64,000 bases of DNA. Source: Streptococcus cristatus (GTDB lineage Bacteria; Bacillota; Bacilli; Lactobacillales; Streptococcaceae). The notes beneath the pieces were generated by a model. The model was not told where the DNA came from. It worked only from the letters and a program-made list of their open reading frames with translations, and made no database searches. Shown here in pieces: positions 56,598 to 64,000 of this stretch. Positions within the stretch are counted from its first letter, which is position 1. Each line of letters opens with the position of its first letter. The position numbers and the translations under genes were made by a program. The stretch covers positions 441,539-505,538 of the forward strand of contig NZ_KQ969062.1 in the NCBI RefSeq assembly GCF_001578775.1, in the 5' to 3' direction.

Positions 56598-57302
56598 GTG
56601 CATGCTGTGACCGAGGCCTTGATGGCCAATACGGGAAATAAACTTTACATTCAGGATGACTTGCGTGGCAAAAACGTGAGCAAGCTGAAAGATTTGGCGG
56701 CAGAAAAGAAGGTCTCTATCTCTTGGACCCCCAAGAAAACCTTGCAGGAGATGACGGATGGAGCCGTTCACCAAGGCTTTGTTTTGCGGGTATCGGAGTT
56801 TGCCTATGCAGATTTGGCGGATGTTTTGAAAAAAGCGGAGCAGGAAGAGAATCCTCTTCTGTTGATTTTGGATGGCTTGACAGACCCGCATAATCTGGGC
56901 TCTATCTTGCGCACGGCTGACGCTACCAATGTCACGGGAGTGATCATTCCCAAGCACCGAGCAGTCGGCGTGACACCAGTTGTGGCCAAGACCTCTACGG
57001 GCGCTATCGAGCACATTCCTATTGCCCGTGTGACCAATCTCAGCCAGACTCTGGACAAGCTCAAGGAAGCTGGCTTCTGGATTTTTGGGACGGATATGCA
57101 GGGGACGCCTGTTCATAAGTGGAATACGGCAGGCAAGCTAGCCCTCATTATCGGTAACGAAGGTAAGGGCATTTCCAGCAACATCAAGAAGCAGGTGGAC
57201 GAGATGCTGACCATTCCCATGAATGGCCATGTCCAAAGCCTCAATGCCAGCGTCGCAGCGGCCATTCTCATGTATGAAGTCTTTAGAAATCGGGTGGGCT
57301 AA
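56598..57302 (+). CDS. rlmB: RlmB-type 23S rRNA 2'-O-methyltransferase (5' frameshift)
   Basis: SpoU/TrmH-family enzyme; methylates G2251 in E. coli. From GTG 56598 it keeps 234 residues: the L30e-like substrate domain (about 1-75) and the knotted SAM domain with motif 1 NLGSILRTADA, motif 2 LIIGNEGKGIS and motif 3 IPMNGHVQSLNASVAAAI. The first nine residues of the family (MxxNDIVYG) are out of frame by one base. GTG 56598 has no ribosome site, so expression is doubtful unless the frame is restored or the read is in error. Confidence 0.85.
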   Translation: MHAVTEALMANTGNKLYIQDDLRGKNVSKLKDLAAEKKVSISWTPKKTLQEMTDGAVHQGFVLRVSEFAYADLADVLKKAEQEENPLLLILDGLTDPHNLGSILRTADATNVTGVIIPKHRAVGVTPVVAKTSTGAIEHIPIARVTNLSQTLDKLKEAGFWIFGTDMQGTPVHKWNTAGKLALIIGNEGKGISSNIKKQVDEMLTIPMNGHVQSLNASVAAAILMYEVFRNRVG

Positions 57303-57946
57303 TGCAAGTACTTGGAAGCTATCTGTTAGAGAAATATCAAACAGAAACGTTTGAACCGATCATTTATGATATCTATCATAATAAAAGAGAAGATAATTAT
57401 TGCTTTTGCTTTGAAATCACTGAGGAAGCAGATCAGTATCCCTTAGAGGATTTATTGATCCAATATTCCTTGAACTGCACGGATTTATACGGTCAAGGCA
57501 GTCAGGTAAATGGCGCTTTGAAATACCTAATTGAGGTCGAAACCTTATCCAGTGATAAGGCGGATCTCATCAGCATTCTCAATTTTTCTACAATTTTAAA
57601 TAAAGAGATTGTGAATTATGTAAAAGGAAAATATGAATGCCTTGCTGAAAAGAGATGTATAAGTTCCTTTTATATGGGAAATCAAAAAGTGGAAGTTCCT
57701 GTGCTTGCTTACCGAAGTGATAACACTGGGATGGTTTCTTTTCAAAATAAATATCCAGAAGGACAATTAACAAATTTATTTTTAGAAGATAAAAAATATG
57801 ATGTTGAGAGTGTGGATGGGGAATGGACCTGTATTGAATTGCTTAATGGCAAAGCAAACCTGATTTTAAAAAATTCACAAGATGAATATTTCCAATATAT
57901 TTTTGATTTGAAAGGCTTTCAAGGTGTTAGTCCTATTCTAGACTAA
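57302..57946 (+). CDS. Hypothetical protein
   Basis: 214 residues, not recognised. Soluble, acidic, with Cys/Phe-rich YCFCFEIT near residue 33 and a beta-rich C-terminal half. ATG overlaps the rlmB stop (TAATG), implying translational coupling. It is noticeably more AT-rich than its neighbours, so it may be an insertion. No terminator is clear in 57947-58089. Confidence 0.65.
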   Translation: MQVLGSYLLEKYQTETFEPIIYDIYHNKREDNYCFCFEITEEADQYPLEDLLIQYSLNCTDLYGQGSQVNGALKYLIEVETLSSDKADLISILNFSTILNKEIVNYVKGKYECLAEKRCISSFYMGNQKVEVPVLAYRSDNTGMVSFQNKYPEGQLTNLFLEDKKYDVESVDGEWTCIELLNGKANLILKNSQDEYFQYIFDLKGFQGVSPILD

Positions 57947-58089
57947 CCGAGCGAAACTAGCTTTCCTAAGAAGCAAGAAATTTCCAATAGCTAGTCCTGA
58001 TATGGTGGTAAGCAAATCACCACTACTAACCCGCTGATGTCCATGGAGAAGCCTTCTCTTTGGTAACTAAAAAATGATGGAGAAAAAAG

Positions 58090-58953
58090 ATGACCTTTAA
58101 AATTTTAACGGATTCGACGGCAGATCTGCCAGAAAGCTGGACCCAAGAACATGATGTGCAGGTTCTGGGCTTGACGATTCAGCTGGACGGGCAAACCTAC
58201 GAGACTGTCGGACCGGATAAGCTGACCAGTGAGCAGCTTTTAGCCAAGATGGAGTCCGGCAGCAAGCCAACTACCAGCCAGATCAATGTTGGCCAATTTG
58301 AAGATGTTTTCCGCCAGTATGCTCAGGAGGGCACAGCGGTTCTCTATGTGGCCTTTGCTTCAGCCTTGTCTGGAACCTACCAAAGTGCAGTCATGGCGCG
58401 TGAGATGGTCTTAGATGATTACCCTGAGGCAATCATCACTATCCTTGATACCAAGGCAGCTTCGATGGGTGAAGGGCTCTTGGTGATGAAGGCCGTAGAA
58501 GCTAAGGAAGCAGGTCAAAGTCTAGAGCAGACGGCAAACTTGCTCCAAAGTCTAGTGCCTAGAGTCCAGACCTATTTCTTAGTAGATGACCTCAACCACC
58601 TCATGCGGGGGGGCCGCATTTCCAAGGCAGCGGCTCTCATGGGAAGCTTGGTCAATATCAAGCCCATCATCGCAGTCACAGCTGACGGAAGTCTGGATTC
58701 GGTCGCTAAGGTGCGAGGCAAGAAGAAGGCGCAGGCTGAGGTGGTTCGGATGACCTTAGAGACGATTTCTGATCCACGGGTGGTGGTCGCCTATGCAGGT
58801 GAAAAAGAAGTCGCTGAAAATGTCAAGGAGCAGCTTTTGGCTTCTGGACAAATCACAGAAGTTCTTATCCTGCCTCTTGGTCCGGTTATTTCGACGCATA
58901 CTGGGCCAGGTACCCTAGGACTCTTTAGCATTGGCAGTGAACTTTCAGACTAA
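58090..58953 (+). CDS. DegV family fatty acid-binding protein (FakB type)
   Basis: 287 residues. N-terminal DSTADLPESW and GSKPTTSQIN (fatty-acid carboxylate contacts) and VDDLNHLMRGGRISKAAALMG are family hallmarks. FakB proteins present exogenous fatty acids to FakA for phosphorylation; the particular fatty acid is not readable. Separate transcription unit. Confidence 0.9.
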   Translation: MTFKILTDSTADLPESWTQEHDVQVLGLTIQLDGQTYETVGPDKLTSEQLLAKMESGSKPTTSQINVGQFEDVFRQYAQEGTAVLYVAFASALSGTYQSAVMAREMVLDDYPEAIITILDTKAASMGEGLLVMKAVEAKEAGQSLEQTANLLQSLVPRVQTYFLVDDLNHLMRGGRISKAAALMGSLVNIKPIIAVTADGSLDSVAKVRGKKKAQAEVVRMTLETISDPRVVVAYAGEKEVAENVKEQLLASGQITEVLILPLGPVISTHTGPGTLGLFSIGSELSD

Positions 58954-58997
58954 ATAGAAATGAAATCGTTATTTTATAAATAATTGCATCAAATATA

Positions 58998-59112
58998 TTG
59001 ACTTTTGGTTAGAAAATTTGGTATGATAGTAGGCGGTATTGTTTACCCCATTTGTAAGGCCCCGGAACCTTTCAAATAACTCGCGGACCGGAACATCCGC
59101 CCTGTAAACAAA
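58998..59112 (+). ncRNA. Promoter and L13 ribosomal protein leader
   Basis: Promoter TTGACT, 18 bases, TATGAT (59022-59027), extended -10. The leader folds with GGCGG (59033) to CCGCC and GTTTAC to GTAAAC (59102), with an internal CCGGAACC...GGACCGG element, the arrangement of the Firmicute L13 leader that binds the protein for autoregulation. Confidence 0.8.
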
Positions 59113-59136
59113 AACGATATTCATATAGGAGAAATC

Positions 59137-59583
59137 ATGAACAAAACAACATACATGGCTAAGCCAGGTGAAGTTGAACGCAAATGGTATGTAGTAGACG
59201 CTACTGATGTACCTCTTGGACGCCTTTCTGCAGTTGTAGCAAGCGTACTTCGTGGAAAAAACAAACCAACATTCACACCACACACTGATACAGGTGACTT
59301 CGTAATCGTTATCAACGCTGAAAAAGTTAAATTGACTGGTAAAAAAGCAACTGATAAAGTTTACTACACTCACTCAATGTACCCAGGTGGTTTGAAGTCT
59401 ATCACTGCTGGTGAACTTCGCTCTAAGAACGCTGTTCGTTTGATCGAAAAATCAGTTAAAGGTATGCTTCCACACAATACTCTTGGCCGCGCTCAAGGTA
59501 TGAAGTTGAAAGTATTTGTAGGCGCTGAGCACACTCACGCTGCACAACAACCAGAAGTTCTTGATATTTCAGGACTTATCTAA
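59137..59583 (+). CDS. rplM: 50S ribosomal protein L13
   Basis: 148 residues. [15 protein letters not shown] and [19 protein letters not shown] are conserved. Biased codons of a highly expressed gene. 18 bases before rpsI. Confidence 0.98.
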   Translation: MNKTTYMAKPGEVERKWYVVDATDVPLGRLSAVVASVLRGKNKPTFTPHTDTGDFVIVINAEKVKLTGKKATDKVYYTHSMYPGGLKSITAGELRSKNAVRLIEKSVKGMLPHNTLGRAQGMKLKVFVGAEHTHAAQQPEVLDISGLI

Positions 59584-59601
59584 GGAAAGGAACAATAAAG
59601 T

Positions 59602-59994
59602 ATGTCACAAGCACAATATGCAGGTACTGGACGTCGTAAAAACGCTGTTGCACGCGTTCGCCTTGTTCCAGGAACTGGTAAAATCACTGTAAATAAAAAA
59701 GATGTTGAAGAGTACATCCCACACGCTGACCTTCGTTTGGTTATCAACCAACCATTCGCAGTTACTTCAACTGTTGGTCAATACGACGTTTTCGTAAACG
59801 TTGATGGTGGTGGCTACGCTGGTCAATCAGGCGCTATCCGTCACGGTATCGCTCGTGCCCTTCTTCAAGTAGACCCAGACTTCCGCGATTCATTGAAACG
59901 CGCAGGCCTTCTTACTCGTGATGCTCGTATGGTAGAACGTAAGAAACCAGGTCTTAAGAAAGCACGTAAAGCTAGTCAGTTCTCAAAACGTTAA
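59602..59994 (+). CDS. rpsI: 30S ribosomal protein S9
   Basis: 130 residues. [18 protein letters not shown] at the start and the basic tail [17 protein letters not shown], which reaches the tRNA P site. The gene's 3' end is a known integration target for streptococcal mobile elements, and an integrase relic lies just downstream. Confidence 0.98.
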   Translation: MSQAQYAGTGRRKNAVARVRLVPGTGKITVNKKDVEEYIPHADLRLVINQPFAVTSTVGQYDVFVNVDGGGYAGQSGAIRHGIARALLQVDPDFRDSLKRAGLLTRDARMVERKKPGLKKARKASQFSKR

Positions 59995-60020
59995 GAACCA
60001 GCTACAATACAGCATTTACA

Positions 60021-60055
60021 ACACTTCATGGTTCACACCATGGGGTGTTTTTTTG
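60021..60055 (+). terminator. Terminator of rplM-rpsI
   Basis: Hairpin ACACTTCATGGT/ACCATGGGGTGT with a TCAC loop, then T7. Its loop overlaps the first TTCACACCA repeat. Confidence 0.85.
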
Positions 60056-60103
60056 ATGATTTTTAGCAAAATTCACACCACTTTTCACACCAAATTCACA
60101 CCA
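60032..60103 (+). repeat. Four TTCACACCA direct repeats (probable integrase arm sites)
   Basis: Exact copies at 60032, 60072, 60084 and 60095. The last three are 12 and 11 bases apart, about one helical turn, and the last touches the integrase stop codon. This is the layout of arm-type sites for Tn916/lambda-like integrases. Confidence 0.8.
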
Positions 60104-60310
60104 TTATTTATTTAGGGAGCGATAAGCAATCTCTCCAACAGCCATTGGAATCACATTTGAAGTGTTGACATAAGTCTTAGTTGTAATCGTATCACTATGG
60201 GTTAGTGCTTCAGAAATAGCTTCGATAGACGTTCCAGCCTGTTTAGCAAGTGTGGCTCCTGTATGCCGTAGCTTGTGTAAGCTCTGGGTGTCGCTTTCTG
60301 ATATTTTTCC
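60104..60310 (-). pseudogene. Tyrosine recombinase (integrase) C-terminal relic
   Basis: The minus strand reads SLHKLRHTGATLAKQAG, then TSIEAISEALTHSDTITTKT, then YVNTSNVIPMAVGEIAYRS and LNK-stop. It holds the LRHTGA box (Arg, His), the second His of ALTHSD and the nucleophile Tyr of TKTYVN. The rest of the ~380-residue enzyme is missing. Evidence that an element was once inserted at rpsI. Confidence 0.9.
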
Positions 60311-60420
60311 TCTTATTGTTATTGAATTTCCTTATCCTCCTAGCTAACAATATTGATACTGAGAAATACATTTTTTATCATTTAGAATATAAGTTTTAAA
60401 GTATGGAATTTAATCGATAG

Positions 60421-60449
60421 TTGGAAAAGGTTTTCGAGTATGCTATAAT
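60421..60449 (+). promoter_or_regulatory. Promoter of the two-gene accessory module
   Basis: TTGGAA, 17 bases, TATAAT with an extended -10 TG. Arms GAGTAT/ATACTC flank the -10 (60436-60455), a possible operator. The 60311-60420 stretch shows nothing else. Confidence 0.7.
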
Positions 60450-60520
60450 ATACTCCGCAGTATAATAGTTTGGTTTAACTTAACATTGCAAAATAAGTAT
60501 AAAAAGCTGAGGTATAAATT

Positions 60521-61144
60521 TTGAAGAAGTTGATTATAGTTTGTGATGAAAAACATAGAAAGTATGGAGATTATCTTTCGCAATTGATTAGTTTAGAAGA
60601 TGACACAGAAGATTGTGTTGTTGGAATAAAAGATGGCGAAGTTGCTACACAAGTATGGTCTGAAAAAGAGTACCAATCTAATGCACCTCAAATCTCGTCT
60701 TCGCAGTATATACTATTTATTGGTGAGAGTAAACTAATCAAAGAGAAAGGACTTCATATGAAAGCCGTGTTTTCAAAATACGGTATGCGATATGGATGGC
60801 TTGGGAAGCAAGCTATTTTAACGGTGGAAGAAAGTATATCAGTTAAAGAGTATGATGAATTTCTAAACTTTGCGCTTGACAATCAAGCGGATATAGAAAG
60901 ATTAGTAGAGAAAAAAGAGAATAAAAGCTTTGTTGATAAGGTGAAGGAAAATCCTATGGTAGGTGCAAAAGTAGCTGGAATTGCTGCTTTAGGAGTGTTG
61001 GGTGGAGCAGTCGGGCTATCCCCCATTATAGGATTAAAGATTAAGAGAACTATTGACTTGAAAAAAGGAATTAGGGAACAGCAATATAGTTGCGCAATAA
61101 TTAAGTTTTATTTAGAAGGTCTTTCGGCATTTTTAGGAATGTAA
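60521..61144 (+). CDS. Hypothetical protein A of the rpsI accessory module
   Basis: 207 residues from a TTG start with GCTGAGG upstream. The N-terminal ~120 residues look like an alpha/beta Rossmann-type domain (KLIIVCDEKHRKYGDYLSQL, SSQYILFIGESKL), TIR-like at most by outline; no catalytic residue can be assigned. Then a charged linker and a Gly/Ala-rich hydrophobic stretch (about 150-172) that may enter a membrane. Much more AT-rich than the core genes. Not recognised. Confidence 0.7.
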   Translation: MKKLIIVCDEKHRKYGDYLSQLISLEDDTEDCVVGIKDGEVATQVWSEKEYQSNAPQISSSQYILFIGESKLIKEKGLHMKAVFSKYGMRYGWLGKQAILTVEESISVKEYDEFLNFALDNQADIERLVEKKENKSFVDKVKENPMVGAKVAGIAALGVLGGAVGLSPIIGLKIKRTIDLKKGIREQQYSCAIIKFYLEGLSAFLGM

Positions 61145-61166
61145 TGTCAAAGGTGGTTGAATCCTT

Positions 61167-62675
61167 ATGTCAGATTTTGAAAATGGTTATAAGTTTTTTG
61201 GAAGCAATTCTGCGGGATTTGTAGGTGCTAACTACACAGCGGGCTATGTTGCGGATGTTGAAAATGAGATAGACAAACTAGTAAAGGATTTAAACTCTTT
61301 TGAAGGATTTAAAACTGCCTCTGAAAAGTTAAAAGGGGATATTGCAGAATTCTGGCATGCTGGTACTTTTAATATTAAAGCAGTAGTTGAAGGTTCAAAA
61401 AATAGAGCTTGGGTGGATAGAAGTCATGATTTCGCTTCGACTGATATTTCTACAAATTTTGGTGATAATTATGGGCTGAAATTCTATTCTTCAGGGCAAG
61501 AAAGTGCTAAGGCGCAAGCTGTAAGTGTTTTTCAACGATTTAATGAATACCGTTCAGGAGGTGGAAGTGATAGTCTAGAAACCTTCCTGTTGAAAAGAGG
61601 TTACAATGAAATCGATAAGATACTCAATGATCCGATTTATGCAGGGCAAATTAGAATAATTCCTAGAGATCAGCTTGAGGAGGCGGTTTCTTGGCTTCAA
61701 AAAATGATTAACACAGAATTAACAAGGAGACCTGAACAGGTTCAGCGTTATCGAGAGACACTGGCACTGTTGACTGATAGATTAAAGAGTAGCGATGGTG
61801 TGGAATCTATTCCTTTATCAAAACAGGAAGCGGAATCACTTGCAACATTGGCAAAGGAAGGAAAAGTTGATTCTGAAAAACTTGGGCTTACGCCAACTGA
61901 ATTAATACATTTTAAAAATATTTTAAAACAATCATTTAAAGCTGGAATGACTGCTGCAACTATCTCGGTGATGTTAAAAATTGCTCCAGAAGTTTACAAA
62001 GCTATATCCTACTTGATAAAAAATGGTGAACTTGATGAGAAACAGTTTCAAAAGATAGGTTTTGCAGCTTTATCGGGGGGAAGTGAAGGCTTTGTTAGAG
62101 GAACAATTTCAGCAGCATTGACTGCTTCTTGTAAAGCTGGATTCTTAGGAGAAACGGCTAAGATGATAGATCCAACAATTATTGGTACTTTTACTGTTCT
62201 TACTGTCAATGTGATCAAGAATGCTTTTCTAGTTTCTATTGGGAAAAAACAAACGCGTGACCTAACGGAGGAATTAGTAAGAGATATGTATATATCCACT
62301 TGCTCCTTAATAGGTGGGGGAGTTTCTCAATGCGTTATTGAAATTCCAGTATTTGGTTACCTTATTGGTAGTTTCCTTGGATCAATTTTTGGTTCTTTCA
62401 CGTATAATATTGGGCAAAAGGCTGTTGTTTCATTCTGTGTTGATTCGGGATTCACTTTGTTTGGATTAGTGACACAAGATTATACCTTGCCAAGAGAGCT
62501 TCTAGAAGAAATTGGAATTGAAACTTTTGATTATGAAACATTTGATATAGATACGTTTGAAGTGAACAGTTTTGATTTTGATACATTCGATGCAGATAGT
62601 TTTAAACCGGATACACTTAATATTACTTTTCTCCGGAGAGGTGTTATTGGGGTATCTACGATTGCTTATATTTAA
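61167..62675 (+). CDS. Hypothetical protein B of the rpsI accessory module, membrane core and pentad-repeat tail
   Basis: 502 residues, not recognised. Soluble N-terminal region (about 1-250, containing GDIAEFWHAGTFNIKAVVEG), a Gly-rich hydrophobic core (about 265-430) with several possible membrane segments, and a C-terminal stretch of five-residue repeats, (D/E)(T/S)F(D/E)x, seven in a row at about 452-486. 22 bases after gene A; ribosome site AAAGGTGG. Likely acts with protein A. A defence or toxin-like role is only a guess. Confidence 0.7.
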   Translation: MSDFENGYKFFGSNSAGFVGANYTAGYVADVENEIDKLVKDLNSFEGFKTASEKLKGDIAEFWHAGTFNIKAVVEGSKNRAWVDRSHDFASTDISTNFGDNYGLKFYSSGQESAKAQAVSVFQRFNEYRSGGGSDSLETFLLKRGYNEIDKILNDPIYAGQIRIIPRDQLEEAVSWLQKMINTELTRRPEQVQRYRETLALLTDRLKSSDGVESIPLSKQEAESLATLAKEGKVDSEKLGLTPTELIHFKNILKQSFKAGMTAATISVMLKIAPEVYKAISYLIKNGELDEKQFQKIGFAALSGGSEGFVRGTISAALTASCKAGFLGETAKMIDPTIIGTFTVLTVNVIKNAFLVSIGKKQTRDLTEELVRDMYISTCSLIGGGVSQCVIEIPVFGYLIGSFLGSIFGSFTYNIGQKAVVSFCVDSGFTLFGLVTQDYTLPRELLEEIGIETFDYETFDIDTFEVNSFDFDTFDADSFKPDTLNITFLRRGVIGVSTIAYI

Positions 62676-62724
62676 GTTGCAAAAAACTAAAGATACCTAT
62701 GTAATAGTTTCAACTAATTTATAG

Positions 62725-62751
62725 AAAGCATCTCCTTGTTGAGATGCTTTT
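62725..62751 (+). terminator. Terminator of the accessory module
   Basis: AAAGCATCTC/GAGATGCTTT with a 6-base loop. Confidence 0.8.
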
Positions 62752-62784
62752 GTTCTCTTCTGAAAAATTAATGCCTTAGCAATA

Positions 62785-62842
62785 TAGAAAAACACCCTCA
62801 TCCCTAGTTCTGCTAAAAGCATTGGATAAGAGTGTTTTTTTA
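62785..62842 (-). terminator. Terminator of csbD
   Basis: Arms AACACCCTCATCC (62791-62803) and GGATAAGAGTGTT (62824-62836). On the minus-strand RNA the two imperfect positions become G-U pairs, on the plus strand they are mismatches, so it serves the minus-strand gene. Confidence 0.75.
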
Positions 62843-62861
62843 TAAGAACGATAGACGCTGA

Positions 62862-63065
62862 TTATTCTTCGTCTTTTTTGATAATGTTTTTAACGCCTGC
62901 GATAGCACCTTCAACAGCGCCTTTTGCGTCTTCAGCGACTTCTTTCACTTTTGAAGCTACTTTTTCAGCAGTTCCTTCTGCTTGAGTTTTTGTATCGCCA
63001 GTAAGTTTACCGAAGCCTTCTTTGAGAGAACCTTTAGCTTGGTTGAATTTTTCTTCGATTGACAT
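62862..63065 (-). CDS. CsbD-family stress protein
   Basis: 67 residues, Lys/Glu/Ala-rich and soluble: [21 protein letters not shown] is the family signature. Function unknown; relatives are induced by general stress. GGAGGAAATTTCC site before the ATG. Confidence 0.9.
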   Translation of the reverse strand: MSIEEKFNQAKGSLKEGFGKLTGDTKTQAEGTAEKVASKVKEVAEDAKGAVEGAIAGVKNIIKKDEE

Positions 63066-63199
63066 GGAAATTTCCTCCGTTTATTTAGTGTATTATCTAA
63101 GTTGGATGCTGTTTGATACTCATTCAAGCGAGATAATAGATACAGTATAGACTCTTTGGTAACAAAAAGCAAATAACTGCTACGAAATGACAAAATATT

Positions 63200-63829
63200 T
63201 TAATAAGTCACGACATTAATTTCGCCTTTGTCATATTCTGCAATGAAGATATCGGAGACATTTTCAAAGCCTTCTTTTTGTAATTTGGACATCAACCACT
63301 CTTCTGACTTGCCGATAGTTTCTAAGATTTCAAGTTGGACAACTCCATCGGTAATGATCGGATACTTCGGATTTTCATCGCCAATTCTTACGATGATCAA
63401 TTGACCATTTTGCTCGATGACGGCTCTTTTGACTTCTTTTAATTGGAAGACTCCTTGGGAGCGTAATTTCAAAGCGACGTCTGATGCGGATAGCCCTTTT
63501 GAACGGCAGGCTTCAGGATCTAGTTTGCCGTTTTTGATGATAATGGTTGGTTTCCCGTCAATCAGATGTTTGATATAGGAAACGTTGGTGTTGAGCCATT
63601 TTAAGAGCAAGATCAGAATGGTCCAGATGATTAAGATGACTGCGTATTGAAGGATAGTAATGGAGCTATTGTAGATGACCCCGCCGATAATGCCACCGAG
63701 AACAAAGTTTTGTACTTGGTCTGTTGCGGAACTTGGTGCTAAATTCCCCTTACCTGTCACATTGATGACAAAAACGAGGGAAACAAGCCCCAAAGCTAAC
63801 TTAATTGCAATTGTAATAAAAAAGCTCAT
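63200..63829 (-). CDS. DUF421 (YetF-type) membrane protein
   Basis: 209 residues. Three N-terminal membrane spans (about 5-25, 42-65, 68-85) and a cytosolic domain with the family pattern GKPTIIIKNGKLDPEACRSKGLS. Its start overlaps the stop of the upstream gene by one base (TAATG), so the two are a unit. Confidence 0.9.
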   Translation of the reverse strand: MSFFITIAIKLALGLVSLVFVINVTGKGNLAPSSATDQVQNFVLGGIIGGVIYNSSITILQYAVILIIWTILILLLKWLNTNVSYIKHLIDGKPTIIIKNGKLDPEACRSKGLSASDVALKLRSQGVFQLKEVKRAVIEQNGQLIIVRIGDENPKYPIITDGVVQLEILETIGKSEEWLMSKLQKEGFENVSDIFIAEYDKGEINVVTY

Positions 63830-64000
63830 TATTTTTCAACCTCCACAAGTTCAACGTCTGATTTGTACAGTTCCATTTTTTCTAATAAATAACTATCCTG
63901 ATCGGTTCCGCTAATAGCACGGTAGAATTGCTTGCCAACCTTGATAATTGCGCCGTCTGTCGTAGCTGAAGTATTGACGTAGACTTCTTCCTTCTCAACG
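63829..64000 (-). CDS. DUF3290-like protein (3' part, cut by window edge)
   Basis: The last 56 or so codons are visible, reading VEKEEVYVNTSATTDGAII and on to YKSDVELVEVEK then stop at 63829-63831. In Lactobacillales DUF421 proteins are commonly preceded by a DUF3290 membrane protein, and the position and coupling fit that. The membrane part lies outside the window. Confidence 0.7.
   Translation of the reverse strand, partial: VEKEEVYVNTSATTDGAIIKVGKQFYRAISGTDQDSYLLEKMELYKSDVELVEVEK

Noticed and set aside
1-64000. CRISPR arrays, rRNA or tRNA genes, intact insertion sequences
   Set aside because: I looked for regularly spaced repeats, rRNA-like stretches and tRNA arms and saw none; a tRNA scan was not possible by eye with full certainty.

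Overview
The window is chromosomal DNA of a low-GC Gram-positive coccus, almost certainly a viridans-type Streptococcus. I judge this from the single fab/acc cluster with FabT boxes and FabK, the comA/comB pair, codY next to a nicotinamidase, the mevalonate genes mvaS/mvaA, dnaB-dnaI, the S. pneumoniae-like protein sequences and the extended -10 promoters (TGnTATAAT). I cannot fix the species.

Layout. 1-5 kb: 3' part of uvrA, convergent usp, alaA, codY (with a CodY box on its own promoter) and pncA. 4.8-10.3 kb: a T-box leader whose specifier reads AAC (Asn), then an AspRS gene and gatC-gatA-gatB, a layout that fits indirect Asn-tRNA synthesis. 10.3-13.6 kb: two small paralogous hypotheticals, an EamA transporter and a convergent aspartate kinase with a CodY-box promoter. 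13.7-24.5 kb: the complete type II fatty acid synthesis cluster fabM-fabT-fabH-acpP-fabK-fabD-fabG-fabF-accB-fabZ-accC-accD-accA with four FabT-like palindromes. 24.6-27.2 kb: an AhpD-like gene, a graveyard holding a decayed accA tail, and a glycine riboswitch before a sodium/amino-acid symporter. 27.2-31.9 kb: nrdR, dnaB, dnaI, a nitroreductase and der. 32.1-38.4 kb: mvaS-mvaA, and on the other strand a two-part ThrE exporter and pflB. 38.6-43.9 kb: dinB, then recD2, lepB and rnhC on the minus strand.

43.9-48.4 kb is the most interesting part. Two double-glycine peptides, one only 57 residues long, lie behind a promoter carrying a perfect palindrome of ComR-box type and are followed by comA and comB, which encode a C39-peptidase exporter and its accessory protein. 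This looks like a competence-coupled bacteriocin or signal-peptide locus. It is followed by a TetR-ABC-permease operon. 51-58 kb: two near-identical 175-bp structured repeats flank Nudix, truA, a pyridoxine-type kinase, an ECF S component and a UPF0340 gene. Then come tig, an rlmB gene whose start region is frameshifted in an A tract, a hypothetical gene and degV.

59-64 kb: the L13-leader operon rplM-rpsI, immediately followed by an integration scar (four TTCACACCA repeats and a tyrosine-recombinase tail) and a two-gene AT-rich accessory module of unknown function. The window ends with CsbD, DUF421 and a partial DUF3290-like gene. Three RNA-related genes (truA, rlmB, rnhC) have promoters whose expected transcription start falls on or next to the start codon, suggesting leaderless mRNAs.
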